Assembly (NCBI GenBank): GCA_964468815.1
Contig: CAYXWN010000003.1
Coordinates: 1 to 64,000, forward strand
Direction: 5' to 3'
Origin: UMGS621 sp964468815
GTDB taxonomy: Bacteria > Bacillota > Clostridia > Christensenellales > Borkfalkiaceae
Length of the DNA: 64,000 nt
The translations under genes were made by a program, and so were the position numbers. This document shows positions 61,499 through 64,000 of the stretch, piece by piece. Each line of letters begins with the position of its first letter. Positions within the stretch are counted from its first letter, which is position 1. The notes under the pieces were generated by a model that had not been told where the DNA came from, did no database searches, and worked only from the letters and a program-made list of their open reading frames with translations.

Positions 61499-63046
61499 TT
61501 ACGACTCTTTTACGTCCAAAACGACGTTGCATAATCCTTCCGCAAAGGGCTTTTCGTGCGTTACTAAAATCAAACCGCCTGCGTAATCGAGCAAGGCTTT
61601 TTTTAACGCGTCCTTTGCTCGTACGTCCAAATGGTTGGTAGGTTCGTCCAGAATCAGAAGGTTCGTCGTCTGTTGCATCAATACGCAGAGTTTTAACCGC
61701 ACTTGTTCGCCGCCCGAAAGTTCGCATACGGGGTTAGTCGCCAAATCGCCTTTTAATCCGACTTTTGCGAGTGCGTTGCGCGTTTCTTTTGTGCCTTCGC
61801 GCGGATAAAAGCGGTTATAATACGCCATCGCGTTAAATTCCGCGTCCGCGAAATCGAGTTCTTGTTCGAGGTAGCCGATTCGGATCGCCGGGTGAAAGCG
61901 GAAACTGCCGCCGAGCGAAGGAATTTTTCGGAGAAGGGTTTTGATCAACGTCGTTTTTCCGACTCCGTTCGTGCCGCGAATCCATATTTTATCCGTTCCG
62001 CCAAGTTGAAAGGAAAAGGGCGGCAAGAGGGGCTTCCCGTACCCGATCGTGCCCCCTTCGACGACGAGTAATTCCTTAGTGTTCAATTCCTCGCAAGGAA
62101 AGGTAAACACGGCGTCGTGAATGACGGTCGGCTTTTGTAGAACCTGAATTTTGGCGAGTTGTTTTTTCCGTGCGTTCGCCATGCCTGCGGTCGCCGCGCG
62201 TACTTTATTGCGCGCGATGTAATCTTCTATTTTTTCGATTTCCCGTTGCTGACGGTTATAATCGTTCTCGTATTGCTTTGCGTTTTGCTCGCGTTGCGAT
62301 AGAAATCCCGAATAATTCGCGGCGTATTTTTTGATTTGTCCGTTTTCGATATTGACGGTAAAGCGGCAAACGCGATCCAAAAAGTCTGCGTCGTGCGAGA
62401 TGACCAACACGGTTTTGGGGGAAGCGTTCAAGAAGTCGGTAAGCCAAGCGATGTGTTCGATGTCCAAAAAGTTCGTCGGTTCGTCCAGCATCATCACGTC
62501 CGGTGCGTCTAACAGAAGTTTCGCGAGCATGAGCTTTGCGCGTTGTCCGCCCGAAAGCGTTCCGATTACGGTGTCGTAGCCGAAATTCATGACGCCGAGT
62601 CCGTTCGCAATACGCTTGATATTCGCTTCCAACTCAAAAAAACCGGCGTCCGTTAAACGGTCGGTCAAATTCGTCGCCTTGCGAATCATCTCGTCCAGTT
62701 TGTTCGGATCGGATACGTTTCCCATTTCGGCGTAAAGGGATTCCATTCGGTCGTTCATCGCGAACAGATCGGTAAAGGAAGATTTCAGATATTCCATAAC
62801 GGTCAGCGTTTTATCGAGTTCGGCGTGTTGGTCGAGGTAGGACTTTTTAATTCCGTTTTGCCACCGTACTTCGCCCTCGTCTTGCAGAACCTCTCCTGCC
62901 AAAATGTTAATGAAGGTAGATTTTCCGGCGCCGTTCAAGCCGACGATTCCGACGTGCTCGCCGTTGTTGATTTGCAGATCCGCATTGTGAAAGAGAACCT
63001 TGTCGTCGTAGCGGTGCGATAAGTTTTTAATTTCGAGTACACTCAT
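61499..63046 (-). CDS. ABC-F family ATPase (YfmM-like)
   Basis: 515-residue soluble protein with two ABC ATPase domains and no membrane part: Walker A GLNGAGKST and GTNGVGKTT, signatures LSGGQRAK and LSGGEQVR, Walker B MMLDEPTNFLD and LILDEPTNHLD, with a charged linker between (ISQREQ-type helix, about 245-320). ABC-F proteins act on ribosomes. Length and sequence are closest, in my memory, to Bacillus YfmM, not to a named resistance factor. The start at 63046 has AAGGA upstream; the longer frame is rejected. Confidence 0.9.
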   Translation of the reverse strand: MSVLEIKNLSHRYDDKVLFHNADLQINNGEHVGIVGLNGAGKSTFINILAGEVLQDEGEVRWQNGIKKSYLDQHAELDKTLTVMEYLKSSFTDLFAMNDRMESLYAEMGNVSDPNKLDEMIRKATNLTDRLTDAGFFELEANIKRIANGLGVMNFGYDTVIGTLSGGQRAKLMLAKLLLDAPDVMMLDEPTNFLDIEHIAWLTDFLNASPKTVLVISHDADFLDRVCRFTVNIENGQIKKYAANYSGFLSQREQNAKQYENDYNRQQREIEKIEDYIARNKVRAATAGMANARKKQLAKIQVLQKPTVIHDAVFTFPCEELNTKELLVVEGGTIGYGKPLLPPFSFQLGGTDKIWIRGTNGVGKTTLIKTLLRKIPSLGGSFRFHPAIRIGYLEQELDFADAEFNAMAYYNRFYPREGTKETRNALAKVGLKGDLATNPVCELSGGEQVRLKLCVLMQQTTNLLILDEPTNHLDVRAKDALKKALLDYAGGLILVTHEKPFAEGLCNVVLDVKES

Positions 63047-63120
63047 GATTTTTTTCCTTGTTTCGTTAAGATAATAGCATATTTCAGACAAAAACGCAAC
63101 GGTTTCGGACATGCTCTCAT

Positions 63121-63149
63121 GCCTATTCGGGAGAAGAAACGCATACCTT
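63121..63149 (+). promoter_or_regulatory. SigE-type promoter candidate for sigK
   Basis: GCCTATT (63121-63127) and CATACCTT (63142-63149) with a 14-bp spacer resemble the SigE consensus, as expected for sigK expression in the mother cell. Confidence 0.65.
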
Positions 63150-63169
63150 AATGAGAGAGGAGAAAGGAT

Positions 63170-63871
63170 ATGTTTTGGGATTCGCTTTTATTTATTTTAT
63201 CTAAGATCGTATTTTTCTGTTCGAGTATTCGTTCGGGGGCGAGTTTTCCGAAGCCGCTTTCCGCGGAAGAAGAGAAAAAATATCTCGCCGCGGCAAAAGC
63301 GGGGGACGATTCCGCACGGGAAAAGTTGATCGAACACAATCTCCGCCTCGTCGCGCACGTGGCGAAAAAGTACGCCGGAGCAGCGGAAACGGACGATCTG
63401 TTGTCCGTCGGATCAATCGGCTTGATTAAAGCCGTCAATACGTACGAGGCGAGCAAGGGAACGCAACTTGCCACTTATACGGCAAAGTGTATCGAAAACG
63501 AAATTCTCATGTTGCTCCGCGCGAATAAGAAGTTCAAGAACAACGTGTCGCTGTCCGAGGTCGTCGGGACGGATAAAGACGGAAACGAGTTGATGCTCAT
63601 CGACCTTTTGTGCGAAAAGGACGACGCGGTGTTTCAAAAGGTGGAGAAAACCATTCAAAACGAAAAGTTTACCGAATTGATAAAATCCGTCTTGACCGAA
63701 CGGGAGTTTCAGATCATCTGTTTGCGGTACGGCTTAAAGGGCGGAAGAAGTTATCCGCAACGCGAGGTGGCGGCGTTGATGAAGATTTCTCGCTCTTACG
63801 TATCCCGAATTGAGAAAAAGGCGATTGAAAAATTAAAGCATGACGTCAAAAAAGAGGACTTTTACCTTTGA
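63170..63871 (+). CDS. sigK: Late sporulation sigma factor SigK (pro-form)
   Basis: 233-residue mother-cell sigma factor, intact and not split by a skin-type element. The N-terminus (MFWDSLLFILSKIVFFCSS) is a hydrophobic pro-sequence of the SigK type, followed by ASFPKPLSAEEEKKYL. Region 2 (NLRLVAHVAKKYAG, LLSVGSIGLIKAVNTYE) and region 4 (EFQIICLRYGLKGGRSYPQREVAALMKISRSYVSRIEKK) are complete. GGAGAAAGG precedes the ATG. It is divergent from the ABC-F gene. Confidence 0.94.
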   Translation: MFWDSLLFILSKIVFFCSSIRSGASFPKPLSAEEEKKYLAAAKAGDDSAREKLIEHNLRLVAHVAKKYAGAAETDDLLSVGSIGLIKAVNTYEASKGTQLATYTAKCIENEILMLLRANKKFKNNVSLSEVVGTDKDGNELMLIDLLCEKDDAVFQKVEKTIQNEKFTELIKSVLTEREFQIICLRYGLKGGRSYPQREVAALMKISRSYVSRIEKKAIEKLKHDVKKEDFYL

Positions 63872-63895
63872 ATTTTTCGCGTTTCGTGATATAAT
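63868..63895 (+). promoter_or_regulatory. Possible promoter for a gene beyond the window
   Basis: TTTGAA (63868-63873) and TATAAT (63890-63895) with a 16-bp spacer. No start codon with a clear ribosome site follows before the window ends. Confidence 0.4.
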
Positions 63896-64000
63896 ACAAA
63901 AGAAAAGCGTTTTGAAACGCCGTATTTTACGGAAAGCGGCACGTTTGCAAAGCTTTCGTTCGTCGCGCTTTCAAAAACGCTTTGAGAATTTTGTAAAAGA

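Overview
The window looks like chromosome from an anaerobic, endospore-forming Firmicute of the class Clostridia, probably an uncultured gut-type lineage. The evidence is spoIIGA-sigE-sigG, spoIIID and an intact sigK, a class III oxygen-sensitive ribonucleotide reductase, a class III fructose-bisphosphatase, a radical-SAM-rich gene set and AGGAGG-type ribosome binding sites. GC content is moderate, and long AT-rich non-coding stretches are full of hairpins. No species name is justified from sequence alone.

Layout. 0.7-8.3 kb: a phosphate operon (permuted PstS, fused PstC-PstA, PstB, PhoU, PhoP-like regulator, PhoR-like kinase, EamA transporter) behind a Pho-box-like repeat. 8.8-13.7 kb: tRNA-Thr, GDPD, lepA, a DUF1624 acyltransferase-like membrane protein and hemW. 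13.8-16.6 kb: spoIIGA-sigE-sigG-ylmC/ymxH-like sporulation cluster. 16.7-21.4 kb: DUF4886 lipoprotein, then nrdG and nrdD with two NrdR boxes. 21.4-22.8 kb: decayed IS3 element and hairpins. 22.8-27 kb: the TIGR03915/TIGR03916 pair, a ferritin-like protein and an iron alcohol dehydrogenase. 27.4-29 kb: a helix-turn-helix domain fused to an ADP-ribosylglycohydrolase.

The accessory core is 29.0-53.7 kb. It opens with a displaced copy of the 3' end of a collagen-like gene and a 103-bp tandem repeat array. A 1941-residue secreted lipoprotein of unknown family follows, then 2 kb of non-coding DNA with an array of six long hairpins. After that come a decayed IS200-type element, a small phage-like operon broken by frameshifts and joined to a broken ABC transporter gene, and further gene debris with fresh tandem duplications. 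An ordinary block (fbp, asnA, tcdA, DUF296) interrupts the debris. A compact, apparently intact 4.3-kb element lies at about 49.11-53.42 kb: tyrosine integrase, repressor with four operators, small unknown genes, a sigma-like factor and an HUH rolling-circle initiator. It has inverted terminal repeats and its own repeated translation-start motif. It is my best candidate for an undescribed system.

53.5-64 kb returns to core genome: collagen-like spore-surface protein, GH78-like hydrolase, an EF-G paralogue with fruK-like kinase, HD hydrolase and YihY genes, then spoIIID, an ABC-F protein and sigK. Both spoIIID and sigK carry SigE-type promoter candidates, so the early and late mother-cell regulators of sporulation are encoded at the two ends of this window.
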